Assembly (NCBI RefSeq): GCF_026410385.1
Contig: NZ_JAPMLT010000004.1
Span: 248,001-312,000, forward strand
DNA from: Tumebacillus lacus
Lineage (GTDB): Bacteria; Bacillota; Bacilli; Tumebacillales; Tumebacillaceae
DNA length: 64,000 nt
Reading direction: 5' to 3'
In this document: in pieces, positions 7,907 to 15,999 of the stretch
How the letters are laid out: every line of letters starts with the position of its first letter
Numbering within the stretch: the first letter of the stretch is position 1
Translations under genes and position numbers: made by a program
Notes under the pieces: model-generated
What the model was told of the DNA's origin: nothing
The model's input: only the letters and a program-made list of their open reading frames with translations
Databases searched by the model: none

Positions 7907-7944
7907 AACGCCCTGTGCTCCGAAGAGGAGGCAGGGCGTTTTTT
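7907..7944 (+). terminator. intrinsic terminator after sigK
   Basis: AACGCCCTG/CAGGGCGTT stem (7907-7915 with 7932-7940) followed by six T. Being nearly symmetrical, with A-rich 5' flank, it can also serve the converging carotenoid operon. Confidence 0.85.
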
Positions 7945-7959
7945 CGTGTTTCAAGCTCT

Positions 7960-8694
7960 TCAAGCTCGCTGAAAGACGCGGCGGTACCAGTCTCCTGTCG
8001 ACAGTTTGCCGCGCAGCACGTTGCGGTAGCCGGTCGCGTCGCCGCAGAGGAGCGCTGCCCGCTGCGAGTCTAGCTGTACGGTCAAGTGCCGTTCCAGCCG
8101 CGCCGTCAGATTCTTCGCTGAGTCAGGATCGGCTGCCAGCAGGTCACGGACCGACATCGGCTCGCTGAGCGCCAGAAACGCCTCCGGGCGCTGATCTTCC
8201 AGAAAGGAGTAGTTCAGCGTCGCCAAACAGATCTTCGCGTCAGGGGGAGCGTCTCGCAACGCCAGAGCCACGCCCGGTGCAAAGTCGAGCGGGCGCACCT
8301 CCTGATGGCGGATGCGCCCTTGCGGAAACAGGCAGACCAGCGCGTTCGGGCTCTGCAGCCGGTCGGCCGTGTAGCGCAGTGAAGCGCGGATGTCGGCGGT
8401 GGAGTCGCGCCGGATGGAATAGGCGCCGAGCTTGCGGAAAAACGGGTAGGCACGCAAGCCTTTTTCCTCCATCATCACGTAGAAGTCGCGCCGCAACAAG
8501 AGTTGATTGACCTGAAAGAGGAGCAGACCGTCCCACCAGTTGGAGTGGTTGGCGATCAAAACAACCGGACCGGACGCGCCCGTCCACCGCTCCAAGCCGC
8601 GTACGTGCAGACCGGCGAACGAACGGCCGATCAGCCAGCGGTTGTAGGCAGCGAACATCGTTTCAAACCATCGCTTTTTCTCTGCCGGAATCAA
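7960..8694 (-). CDS. 1-acyl-glycerol-3-phosphate acyltransferase family protein of the carotenoid operon
   Basis: 244 residues of the PlsC-type family: the catalytic NHSNWWD (HxxxxD) near residue 49 and the substrate-site motif FPQGRIR near residue 125. It is the last gene of the crt operon and overlaps the cruF-like gene by 32 bases. PlsC homologues often acylate phospholipid precursors, but in carotenoid clusters an acyltransferase (for example CrtO of staphyloxanthin synthesis) esterifies the pigment or its sugar. The context favours pigment acylation; the substrate is an inference. There is one hydrophobic N-terminal stretch and membrane association is likely. Confidence 0.75.
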   Translation of the reverse strand: MIPAEKKRWFETMFAAYNRWLIGRSFAGLHVRGLERWTGASGPVVLIANHSNWWDGLLLFQVNQLLLRRDFYVMMEEKGLRAYPFFRKLGAYSIRRDSTADIRASLRYTADRLQSPNALVCLFPQGRIRHQEVRPLDFAPGVALALRDAPPDAKICLATLNYSFLEDQRPEAFLALSEPMSVRDLLAADPDSAKNLTARLERHLTVQLDSQRAALLCGDATGYRNVLRGKLSTGDWYRRVFQRA

Positions 8695-9457
8695 CAGGCT
8701 TCCTCCCTTTCAGCCAAAAGGCGAGACTCCACGGGATCAGGCCATACAGGACGGGCAGTTGGTAGCCGATCTGCAAGGACAGACAGCTGAACAGGGCGAG
8801 CACTGTGAACAGCAGCAGAAACGCGTCAGACTCCACATCTCGTGACGGTGCGTGTGACGGGACGGCATCGCTTCTATGCACCAGCAGCACGACCGCCGTG
8901 TGGAGCAGCCACGCCGTCACGAACCAGCCGCTGAAGTTGGTCCACGGGATGCCGTAGTAGCGGCCCGTTTGCTCCCAGATCCAATATCCTTTCGCAGCCG
9001 CGACCGGGTCGAGAAGCAGATCGAGCGCGACGGCAAGCGTCGCCCCCGCGACAGGCAACGGCCAGCCCCGCACAGCATGGCGCAGCGCAAAATGGGACGT
9101 CGCCACCACCATCACCCATGCCGTCCCGATGGCGACCGGCACGCCGAACACCTGCGGTCCCAGCCAGTCGGTGTAGCGGTACGCCCCGAAGAGCCGCCCG
9201 GTATGAACGCCGACTCCCTCCAGCACCATCGCGCCGAGGGCGATAGTCACCGTGACCACGATCCCTCGCAGTCGCCCGTAAGCACGTACGAAAAGGGAGG
9301 CACCGACAGCACCCGCCAGATAGAGAAAGACCGGATTGGACCAGCGCAGCCACTCCGGCATCCAGTCGACGGTGAGCAGCACCGTCCCGACGGCAAACCA
9401 GAACAGATAGAGGCGGAACAGCCAGCGTATGACCACCCCGTTAGACCGCCTTTGCAT
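8663..9457 (-). CDS. carotenoid biosynthesis membrane protein, CruF/DUF422 family
   Basis: 264 residues with about seven membrane helices. The motif EGVGVHTGRLFGAYRY followed by GVPVAIGTAWVMV is characteristic of the CruF/bacterioruberin-hydratase (DUF422) family, which hydrates the terminal double bond of acyclic carotene ends (1',2'-hydratase). It overlaps the phytoene-synthase gene by 17 bases and the acyltransferase gene by 32, so the three form one operon read leftwards. With only one desaturase in the locus, the substrate is presumably the desaturated acyclic C30 or C40 carotene. Family assignment is good; the reaction in this organism is inferred. Confidence 0.75.
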   Translation of the reverse strand: MQRRSNGVVIRWLFRLYLFWFAVGTVLLTVDWMPEWLRWSNPVFLYLAGAVGASLFVRAYGRLRGIVVTVTIALGAMVLEGVGVHTGRLFGAYRYTDWLGPQVFGVPVAIGTAWVMVVATSHFALRHAVRGWPLPVAGATLAVALDLLLDPVAAAKGYWIWEQTGRYYGIPWTNFSGWFVTAWLLHTAVVLLVHRSDAVPSHAPSRDVESDAFLLLFTVLALFSCLSLQIGYQLPVLYGLIPWSLAFWLKGRKPVDSGREKAMV

Positions 9458-10319
9458 GGCTGCCCAAAAATTTCAACAGCAGCGGTTTGAGCAACTCCCG
9501 CTTTTTCACATCGCTCACGTAGACGCGCTCGGCAAACACGTCGTATTCCCGCCGGCCGATCTCGCGCAGGATCGCCCGGTACACTTCGCCTGACGCGAGC
9601 AACGGCAGGCGGGACGTCGCCGGATACAGCGAGAAACTGCGCATGCCTTCCTCGTACAACTGCTCGGCCTTCGACCCGAGCCACGCTGCCATGCGCTTCC
9701 ATTCGGCTGTGGGGACTCCTCGCCTCAGCATCTCAAGCGTCACGCCAAATCGCTCCAACTCCACCTGCGGGAGATAGACCCGCCCGCGACCCAGATCTTC
9801 TGCGACGTCGCGCAGGATGTTGGTGATCTGCATCGCGATGCCGAGCTTCACCGCCTCGGCGCGCAACGCATCCCCTCCTCCCGGTGCGAGGATCGGCAGG
9901 ATCATCTCCCCGACCGTGCCGGCGACCAGATAGCAGTACCGTTCCAGATCGGCCATCGTCTCCGGCTGCCGGAACGCCAGATCCTCACACTGCCCTTCGA
10001 TCATCGCAAAAAACGGCGGCCACTCCATCTCATAGCGGGCAAACACATCCTCCAACGCGATCCACATCGCGCTGTGTCGCGGCCACCGAACGTTTTGCGC
10101 CGCTTCCAGGTGTGCGGTGAAGCGTGCAGCCGCCAGTCGCCGCGCGTCCAAATCGACGCTTTCCTCATCGACCACGTTGTCGATCTCGCGGCAAAACGCG
10201 TACACCGCCCAAATCGCATCCCGGCTCTCACGGGGCAAATAGGAAAAAGCCTGATAAAAACTGGACGAGTATCGCTGTGTCACCCGTTCGCAAATCGAAT
10301 ACGCTTGAGCCAGTTTCAT
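9441..10319 (-). CDS. crtM: phytoene/squalene synthase family (diapophytoene or phytoene synthase)
   Basis: 292 residues; start ATG at 10319 with a GGGAG ribosome binding site, rather than the longer frame. The two aspartate-rich motifs that bind diphosphate-Mg are present: YAFCREIDNVVDE and the second region ITNILRDVAEDLGRGRVYLP. The enzyme joins two prenyl diphosphates head to head: farnesyl diphosphate gives C30 diapophytoene (CrtM), geranylgeranyl diphosphate gives C40 phytoene (CrtB). Which one cannot be read from sequence; crtM is given because C30 pathways are usual in bacilli. First gene of the leftward operon, divergent from the desaturase. Confidence 0.85.
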   Translation of the reverse strand: MKLAQAYSICERVTQRYSSSFYQAFSYLPRESRDAIWAVYAFCREIDNVVDEESVDLDARRLAAARFTAHLEAAQNVRWPRHSAMWIALEDVFARYEMEWPPFFAMIEGQCEDLAFRQPETMADLERYCYLVAGTVGEMILPILAPGGGDALRAEAVKLGIAMQITNILRDVAEDLGRGRVYLPQVELERFGVTLEMLRRGVPTAEWKRMAAWLGSKAEQLYEEGMRSFSLYPATSRLPLLASGEVYRAILREIGRREYDVFAERVYVSDVKKRELLKPLLLKFLGSHAKAV

Positions 10320-10331
10320 GCACCCACTCCC

Positions 10332-10388
10332 TTTACAAATGTTATACATTTATTCTAAGATATATGTAAAACGATTGTATAGGGTCAA
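10332..10388. promoter_or_regulatory. divergent crt promoter region with operator-like palindrome
   Basis: On the minus strand TTGACC (10388-10383) and TATATC (10364-10359), spacer 18, form a promoter for crtM. An imperfect palindrome TTTACAAAT (10332-10340)/ATATGTAAA (10362-10370, 8 of 9 paired) overlaps this -10 and lies between the divergent genes. It is a plausible operator for a repressor acting on both directions (carotenoid loci are often controlled by MerR-type light regulators), but no regulator gene is nearby. Confidence 0.4.
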
Positions 10389-10421
10389 ATGTTCAAATAC
10401 ATGAAAAAAGGATGGATGAGG

Positions 10422-11994
10422 ATGAAACGAGCGGTTGTCGTAGGGGCGGGTGTCGGCGGGTTGACGACAGCGTTGCGCCTGCTGCGTCAAGGGTGGCAGG
10501 TCACTGTCTTGGAAAAGAACGCACGACCGGGCGGGCGTCTTGGGCGGATCGAGCACGGGGGTTATCGGTTTGACATCGGGCCGACGATCCTGTTGATGCC
10601 CGACGTGTTTCACCAATTGTTTGCCGACCTCGGCCGCAAACTGGAGGATTACGTCGAGATCCAGCCGCTGGAGCCGAACTACCGCCTGCACTATGCGGAC
10701 GGCAGCCGCATCGACTCGACGCCGAATCTCCAGCGGATGCTCCAAGAGCTGGAGCGCGTCGCACCGCTGGACGTGGCGGGCTATCTGCGCTACCTCAAAG
10801 ACATGAACAAACGCTACCGGATCGCCCGCTACGATTTTATCGAACAGCCGATGCGCTCGCCGTTTGAACTGCTCCGGCAGCCGTCGAAGATCTACAAGCT
10901 CTATCAGCTCGACACGCTCGGCAGCATGTATGACGACATTAAAAAAATACGTCAAAGACGAGCGGCTGCGCATCGCCTTGACCTTCCAAAGCCTCTACAT
11001 CGGCATCGGCCCGTTCAAAGCTCCGGCGATCTACAACGTGATCGGCTATATGGAGCTCTCCTACAGCGGTGTCTGGTACTGCAAAGGCGGGTACCACGCC
11101 GTCGCCGAAGCGCTCGTGCGCCTGCTGGAAGAGATGGGCGGCGATCTGCGCCTGAACGCGGAAGTCAGTGAAGTGCTCACCGACGGCATACGAGCGGTCG
11201 GCGTGCGGCTCGCTGACGGCACGGAGATCGCAGGAGATGCGGTGATCGTCAACGCCGATTTCCCGCAAGCGGTGAAGAACCTGCTCCCGGATCACGTCCG
11301 CGGCACATACACGGAGCAAAAGCTCGACCGGATGGAGCAGTCCTGCTCCACGTTCATGCTCTACCTCGGTCTGAACCGCGACTATCGCGACGGAGATGTG
11401 CACAACGTGTATTTCTCCGGCGATTTTGCAGGCAATGTCGATGAGATCTTTCACCGCAAAGTGTTGCCGTCCGACCCGTCGCTGTACGTCCACCTGCCGC
11501 ATCTGATCGACGACCGTGTCGCACCGCCCGGCAAGACGGCCCTGTACGTGCTCGTCCCGGTGCCCAACCTCACCGCCGACATCGATTGGGCGACGGAGAA
11601 GGAAGCGTTCAAACAGCGCATCTACGACAAACTGGAAGCGAACGGCTATCCCGGCCTGCGCGACGCCATCGAGTTTGAAGCGGTGTATACGCCGGAAACG
11701 TGGCAAGCCGCCTTTGCTTTGCAGGACGGGGCGGCGTTTGGCGTGGCTCCGACCTTACTCCAGTCGGCCTACTGGCGTCCGTCGCTCAAATCGGACGGAG
11801 CGGAGGGCCTGTACTTCGTCGGAGCTTCTACTCATCCGGGCGGCGGCGTGCCGATCGTGATGACGGCTGCGCGGATCTTGGAGGACATCATGAGCGAAGA
11901 CTACCCGGATGCGTTCCAAAACTTGCGCACGGAGCAGACGATGACCCCGCGTCCGCCGGAGCACCGACTGCGGCCGTCTGCCATTTCACGCTAA
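10422..11994 (+). CDS. crtN: phytoene/diapophytoene desaturase (CrtI/CrtN family), frameshifted
   Basis: The start ATG at 10422 has an AAGGA ribosome binding site 9 bases upstream. The first part carries the FAD-binding motif VVVGAGVGGLTTALRLL and runs in one frame to the A7 tract at 10941-10947; the remainder (from KKYVKDERLRIALTFQ to the C-terminal motif YFVGASTHPGGGVP) is in the +1 frame. Removing one A gives an uninterrupted protein of about 523 residues, the normal CrtI/CrtN size. The enzyme introduces conjugated double bonds into (diapo)phytoene to make the coloured chain. The shift may be a sequencing or assembly error, a true mutation, phase variation, or be repaired by slippage on A7. 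Otherwise the protein looks intact. Confidence 0.85.
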
Positions 11995-12012
11995 TCTGAT
12001 AAAAAAATCAGC

Positions 12013-12053
12013 AAAGACGGACTTCCGGATGCTTTCGAAGTCCGTCTTTTTTC
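12013..12053 (+). terminator. intrinsic terminator after crtN
   Basis: Thirteen-base stem AAAGACGGACTTC/GAAGTCCGTCTTT followed by a run of T. Confidence 0.9.
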
Positions 12054-12099
12054 TGTATGATACGAGTAACGATTTTCCAATGGGGACTGGGGTGAGAGC

Positions 12100-12540
12100 A
12101 TGACGGAACGGTTTAAGATGGCGGTCGCGGTCCACCTGTTTTTGATACGCGGCTCGCAGGTGTTGCTCTTGCGACGGTACAATACCGGGTTTGAGGACGG
12201 CAACTACAGCGTGGTGGTCGGTCACCTCGACGGCGGAGAAGATGTGATTGCCGCTGCCGTGCGCGAGGCCAAGGAAGAGGCCGGCATCGACCTGCGACGC
12301 GAGGATGTGCGCGTGGTGGGCGTCATGCACCGCAAGGCACGCGACGAGCGGGTGGACTTTTTCGTCGCGGCCGACCGCTGGTCCGGGGAGATCGTCAACT
12401 GCGAACCGGACAAATGCGACGAACTGAGTTGGCATGACCGGGAGCGACTGCCGATCAACACGATTCCGTATATCAGGCAGGCTTTGGGCAATTTTAAAGC
12501 CGGGATCTGGTTTGACATCATGGGCTTTCAGGCAGAGTAG
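12100..12540 (+). CDS. Nudix hydrolase
   Basis: 146 residues; the Nudix box GHLDGGEDVIAAAVREAKEEAGI-like stretch (G-x5-E-x7-REAKEEAG) at about residues 41-62 binds the metal and diphosphate of a nucleoside-diphosphate-linked substrate. The ribosome binding site GGGGTGAG precedes the ATG. The C-terminal part (WFDIMGF) resembles short MutT-like NTP pyrophosphatases. Substrate not predictable. The stop is 14 bases before the dehalogenase-like gene, with its own AGGAGG, so the two are probably co-transcribed. Confidence 0.85.
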   Translation: MTERFKMAVAVHLFLIRGSQVLLLRRYNTGFEDGNYSVVVGHLDGGEDVIAAAVREAKEEAGIDLRREDVRVVGVMHRKARDERVDFFVAADRWSGEIVNCEPDKCDELSWHDRERLPINTIPYIRQALGNFKAGIWFDIMGFQAE

Positions 12541-12554
12541 AGGAGGACATACAG

Positions 12555-13214
12555 ATGATCAAAGCGATCGTCTTTGACGCGTACGGCACGCTGTTTGATC
12601 TGGACACGATCACGGAGGCTTGCGATGCGCTCTATCCGGGCAAAGGCACGGACATCCACCGGATCTGGCGGGACAAGCAGTTGGAATATACGTGGCTTCG
12701 CACGTTGATGAACCGCTATGCGGATTTTGAGCAGGTGACGCGCGATGCGCTGCGCTATTCCTTGGAACATTTGGGGCTGGAGCACGACGGCGGGACGCTG
12801 GAGGAACTGGCCGGGATCTATCTGAAATTGCGCCCGCATCCGGAGGTCGAGGAGGCCTTGTACGAATTTGCCCCGCGCAAAATGTTGATCCTCTCCAACG
12901 GCACCGACCGGATGTTGCATAAAGTGTTGGGCCACTCCGGGCTGTCGCTGTTTTTCTCCGGCATACTGAGTGTGGACAACGAACAAAAATACAAGCCGCA
13001 CCCGGACGTATACGGTCTGCCGGACAAGCATTTGCGCTTGCCGAAAGAGGAGATTCTCTTTGTCTCCTGCAACTCGTGGGACGTCGCCGGGGCGAAGTCG
13101 TACGGCTATCTCACCGCGTGGGTCAACCGGACGGGGGCGGCGCTGGAGCGTCTGGACGTCGAGCCGGACTATACGGTGAGCACCATTGCCGAACTGATCG
13201 ATCTGCTCGATTGA
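12555..13214 (+). CDS. (S)-2-haloacid dehalogenase-like HAD hydrolase (type II)
   Basis: 219 residues with all HAD motifs: nucleophile Asp8 in VFDAYGTLFD, SNG (about residue 115), a lysine in the YKPHPDVY segment, and SCNSWDVAGAKSYGY near residue 175, which is typical of L-2-haloacid dehalogenases rather than of phosphatases. That family hydrolyses the carbon-halogen bond of short 2-haloacids in the cytosol. Many family members have other physiological substrates, so the reaction is only likely. Second gene after the Nudix hydrolase; followed by a terminator. Confidence 0.8.
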   Translation: MIKAIVFDAYGTLFDLDTITEACDALYPGKGTDIHRIWRDKQLEYTWLRTLMNRYADFEQVTRDALRYSLEHLGLEHDGGTLEELAGIYLKLRPHPEVEEALYEFAPRKMLILSNGTDRMLHKVLGHSGLSLFFSGILSVDNEQKYKPHPDVYGLPDKHLRLPKEEILFVSCNSWDVAGAKSYGYLTAWVNRTGAALERLDVEPDYTVSTIAELIDLLD

Positions 13215-13231
13215 TCGGGTGGATGCACAAG

Positions 13232-13272
13232 AAAAAAATCGGCCGGGGCACAGAGCCTCGGCCGATTTTTTT
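13232..13272. terminator. bidirectional intrinsic terminator
   Basis: Long stem AAAATCGGCC...GGCCGATTTT with A-rich and T-rich flanks, placed between the dehalogenase gene (plus) and the YjcZ-like peptide gene (minus); it can end both. Confidence 0.85.
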
Positions 13273-13281
13273 CCTCTCTGC

Positions 13282-13374
13282 TTACCCGTGGTACGGGACC
13301 AGCAGGATGAACAGAACGAAGATGATCAGAAACACGACAGCCCATTGGGTGTAGTAACCGAAAGTACCAGCCAT
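13282..13374 (-). CDS. 30-residue YjcZ-like sporulation membrane peptide
   Basis: A short gene: ATG at 13374 with a strong GGGAGG ribosome binding site 8 bases upstream. It encodes MAGTFGYYTQWAVV followed by FLIIFVLFILLVPYHG: a Gly/Tyr-containing N-terminus and a single membrane helix with the FVLFILL core. This is the layout of the YjcZ family of very small sporulation proteins of bacilli. It converges with the dehalogenase gene and lies just upstream of, and divergent from, thrC. Role unknown; association with spore membranes or coat is inferred from the family. Confidence 0.7.
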   Translation of the reverse strand: MAGTFGYYTQWAVVFLIIFVLFILLVPYHG

Positions 13375-13503
13375 TAGAAATTCCCTCCCTTTGAAGTGCT
13401 ACTCTCAGTACATGCAGGGCGGGTCAATTCGGTTACGGGCAAGCACCTATCGCAAGTACCGGATTGACGTGATAAAATTGATTGGAGAAGGGGGAATTGT
13501 GTC

Positions 13504-14709
13504 GTGCAGAATTATTTGAGCCATTTGGAATGTCCGAAATGTCATCTTACATTTGAACCGGACGCGCAGCATCACCTGTGCGAATGTGCAGCGCCGTTGC
13601 TGGTCCGTTATGATTATGAAGCGATCAAAGCCGATTTTAAAAAAGAAGACCTCGTGAATCGCGAACCTTCGCTGTGGCGGTACCGGGAGCTGTTGCCGAT
13701 CCGCGATGAAAAGAACATCGTCACGCTGGGCGAGGGCATGACACCGCTGTTGCCGCTGCCGCTGGCGGGGAAGAAGATCGGCCTGTCGAACCTCTACCTC
13801 AAGGACGAAGGCGTGATCCCGACCGGCACCTTTAAAGCGCGGGGTGCGGCTGTCGGCGTGTCGCGGGCGAAGGAACTGGGCGTGGAGGTGCTGGCGATGC
13901 CGACCAACGGCAACGCAGGCGGCGCGTGGGCGACTTATGCGGCCAGAGCCGGGATCAAGTCGTACATCGTGATGCCAAAGGACGCGCCGATGATCACCCG
14001 CAACGAAGTGGCGATCGCCGGAGCGGAGTTGTACCTTGTCGACGGACTGATCTCCGACGCGGGCAAGATCGTCGGACGCGCGGTGGCCAAACACGGCTGG
14101 TATGACGCTTCGACGCTCAAAGAGCCGTACCGCATCGAAGGGAAAAAGACGATGGGGCTGGAACTGGCGGAGCAATTTGGCTGGGATGTGCCGGACGTGA
14201 TCCTGTATCCGACCGGCGGCGGCGTGGGTCTGATCGGCATCTACAAAGCACTGCGCGAACTGCAGGAGATCGGCTGGATCGGCGAGAAGATGCCGCGTCT
14301 GGTGGCGGTGCAAGCAACCGGATGTGCGCCGATTGTCAAGGCGTGGGAGGAGAAAAAGGCGGCTTCCGAGTTTTGGGAGAACGCATCGACCGTGGCGTTT
14401 GGGATCACCGTTCCGAAGGCGTTGGGCGACTTCCTCGTGCTGGAGGCGATCTATAAGACGAACGGATGCGCGATTGCGGTGAATGACGACGAGATCCTCG
14501 TTGCGCAGCGGGACCTCGCGACGCTCGAAGGCGCGTTTATCTGCCCGGAAGGCGCGGCCAACTATGTGGCCGCCCGCCAGCTGCGGGAACAGGGCTGGAT
14601 CGGCGCCGACGAGAAGGTCGTGTTGCTCAACACCGGCACCGGCTTGAAATACCCGGATACGGTGCAGGTCGATCCGCCGCTGTTGCAGCCGGAAGATGAT
14701 TTGGAGTAG
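13504..14709 (+). CDS. thrC: threonine synthase
   Basis: 401 residues; GTG start after an AAGGGGGAA ribosome binding site. A fold-type II PLP enzyme: an N-terminal zinc-ribbon-like segment (CPKCHLTF...CEC), the lysine that binds PLP in GTFKARGA, the phosphate-binding loop PTGGGVGL, and a Ser/Thr-type substrate loop (PTNGNAGGAW). It converts O-phospho-L-homoserine to L-threonine and phosphate. The N-terminal cysteines are common in thrC paralogues of bacilli. It stands alone: no hom or thrB is adjacent. A few functionally different homologues exist, but threonine synthase is by far the best fit. Confidence 0.88.
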   Translation: MQNYLSHLECPKCHLTFEPDAQHHLCECAAPLLVRYDYEAIKADFKKEDLVNREPSLWRYRELLPIRDEKNIVTLGEGMTPLLPLPLAGKKIGLSNLYLKDEGVIPTGTFKARGAAVGVSRAKELGVEVLAMPTNGNAGGAWATYAARAGIKSYIVMPKDAPMITRNEVAIAGAELYLVDGLISDAGKIVGRAVAKHGWYDASTLKEPYRIEGKKTMGLELAEQFGWDVPDVILYPTGGGVGLIGIYKALRELQEIGWIGEKMPRLVAVQATGCAPIVKAWEEKKAASEFWENASTVAFGITVPKALGDFLVLEAIYKTNGCAIAVNDDEILVAQRDLATLEGAFICPEGAANYVAARQLREQGWIGADEKVVLLNTGTGLKYPDTVQVDPPLLQPEDDLE

Positions 14710-14733
14710 AGAGTTTTGCAGGTAAAACATGTG

Positions 14734-14770
14734 AAAAACACCTCTCCCAGAGATGGAGAGGTGTTTTTAT
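14734..14770. terminator. intrinsic terminator between thrC and the DUF3231 gene
   Basis: Stem AAAAACACCTCTCC/GGAGAGGTGTTTTT followed by ATTTTTTAT; it overlaps the stop codon of the convergent gene. Confidence 0.88.
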
Positions 14771-15294
14771 TTTTTATACTCCGGCGGGACTTTGATCCAG
14801 CCGTTTTTGACCATCAGCGGTTTGAACGTGGCGCCAAACATCACTTTTTTGGTCATGATCTTCATGAAGACATAGCCGACATCGGCGCGGATGGTGTTGG
14901 TCAGATATTCAGCGGCATAGGTGATGCCTTGATTGAGATTGAAGACGACGAGGTTGGCGATCTGGGCATCGGTGGGTTTGGTACCGAATGAAGCTTCGCA
15001 AGGGCCGAGATCGGGAATCATCTCTGTCTCTTTCGGCAGGGGGACGCCTGCATCCAGAAGCAGTTTCTGCAAATCTTGGATCGCGGACAGATGCACGTCA
15101 TCGCGCAGTTCTTTGAGTTTGGCTCGCAGTTCAGGGTCGCTGGCGACGTTGTAAAAGACCATTTCGGTGCGAACCGTCTCTTGCGAGGCGGCGAGAAAAG
15201 TCCAGATGTTGAACGCCTCCCCGATGTGAAGCGGCGGTTTTTCGCCGTCGAGGTAGGGGGCAAAGCTGTCTCTCATGACTTCAAACAGGTTCAT
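14767..15294 (-). CDS. DUF3231 family protein
   Basis: 175 residues; the ATG at 15294 is chosen because GGGGTGG lies 6 bases upstream. It is helical, with the pattern seen in DUF3231 proteins of spore formers (paired four-helix bundles related to coat protein F and ferritin-like folds): LHIGEAFNIWTFLAASQETV near residue 25 and VFMKIMTKKVMFGATFKPLM near the C-terminus. Members are often small cytoplasmic or spore-associated proteins of unknown role. Single gene, converging with thrC. Confidence 0.65.
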   Translation of the reverse strand: MNLFEVMRDSFAPYLDGEKPPLHIGEAFNIWTFLAASQETVRTEMVFYNVASDPELRAKLKELRDDVHLSAIQDLQKLLLDAGVPLPKETEMIPDLGPCEASFGTKPTDAQIANLVVFNLNQGITYAAEYLTNTIRADVGYVFMKIMTKKVMFGATFKPLMVKNGWIKVPPEYKK

Positions 15295-15361
15295 GCAAGC
15301 CACCCCTTGAAAATGATTGTTTCGTTTAGAGAGTGCCCGAGAACAGGAGCGGTTTATTCAT

Positions 15362-15850
15362 TTAGATCAATCCTTTTAATCGGGCGAGCAGCAAGCCGTG
15401 TGACAGTTCCGGTTCGGCGATGCGACCGTCGGCGATGCGGGTGAAAAGTTCCGCGACGGGGAAGCGGAGGACGCGGACGTCTTCGTCCTCGTCGAGGTCT
15501 TGGCTCTCGACGGAGAGGATCTGGTCGGTGAAGAAAAAGTGGGTGCGGCGGTTCATCATGCAGGCGTAATTGTAGCAACTGCCGAGCGGGATCAGGTCGC
15601 CGCAGACCAGGCCGGTCTCTTCGCGCAGTTCGCGCCGTGCGCCGTCTGCCGGATCTTCGCCGGGGTGCAGCCCGCCGCCGGGGATTTCGTAGGTGAGCCC
15701 GCCGACCGCTTCCCGCGTTTGGTGGGCGATGACCACCTGCCCCTCGTGCAAGGCAAGGATGGCGGTGTATTCCGGCTGCGGCTGGTGCAGGTACAGCGAG
15801 CCGGTGTCGGTGATGTGGACTTGGTATTTGTCGTTTTCGTAGACGATCAT
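15362..15850 (-). CDS. Nudix hydrolase, ADP-ribose pyrophosphatase-like
   Basis: 162 residues from the ATG at 15850, which has AAGGAG 8 bases upstream; the frame is open further but overlaps the divergent promoter. The Nudix box GGGLHPGEDPADGARRELREETG is spread over about residues 64-86 and is preceded by the YEIPGGG motif of the ADP-ribose/NudF subgroup, and a GxxP-like region follows. The likely reaction is hydrolysis of ADP-ribose or a related nucleoside diphosphate sugar. Divergent from the DUF6687-like gene. Confidence 0.82.
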   Translation of the reverse strand: MIVYENDKYQVHITDTGSLYLHQPQPEYTAILALHEGQVVIAHQTREAVGGLTYEIPGGGLHPGEDPADGARRELREETGLVCGDLIPLGSCYNYACMMNRRTHFFFTDQILSVESQDLDEDEDVRVLRFPVAELFTRIADGRIAEPELSHGLLLARLKGLI

Positions 15851-15933
15851 GAGGGAGTCTCCTTTTTGGTAGGTTCTAGGAAGAGGACGGATGAGAACGG
15901 AATTGGTTACAGAACTTTTTATACAAATATGTA

Positions 15934-15962
15934 TTGAAAGTTCTTTCCGTTGGAAATATAAT
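15934..15962 (+). promoter_or_regulatory. sigma-A promoter
   Basis: TTGAAA (15934-15939), 17-base spacer, TATAAT (15957-15962). It places the start of transcription near 15969 and excludes the upstream in-frame codons of the next ORF as coding. Confidence 0.8.
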
Positions 15963-15999
15963 GAAGTCATCAAACGATTCGGCAAAGGGAGTGTCTGTG

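Noticed and set aside
13447-14730. 427-residue frame opposite thrC
   Set aside because: Shadow of GC-rich codon bias on the coding strand; basic low-complexity translation.
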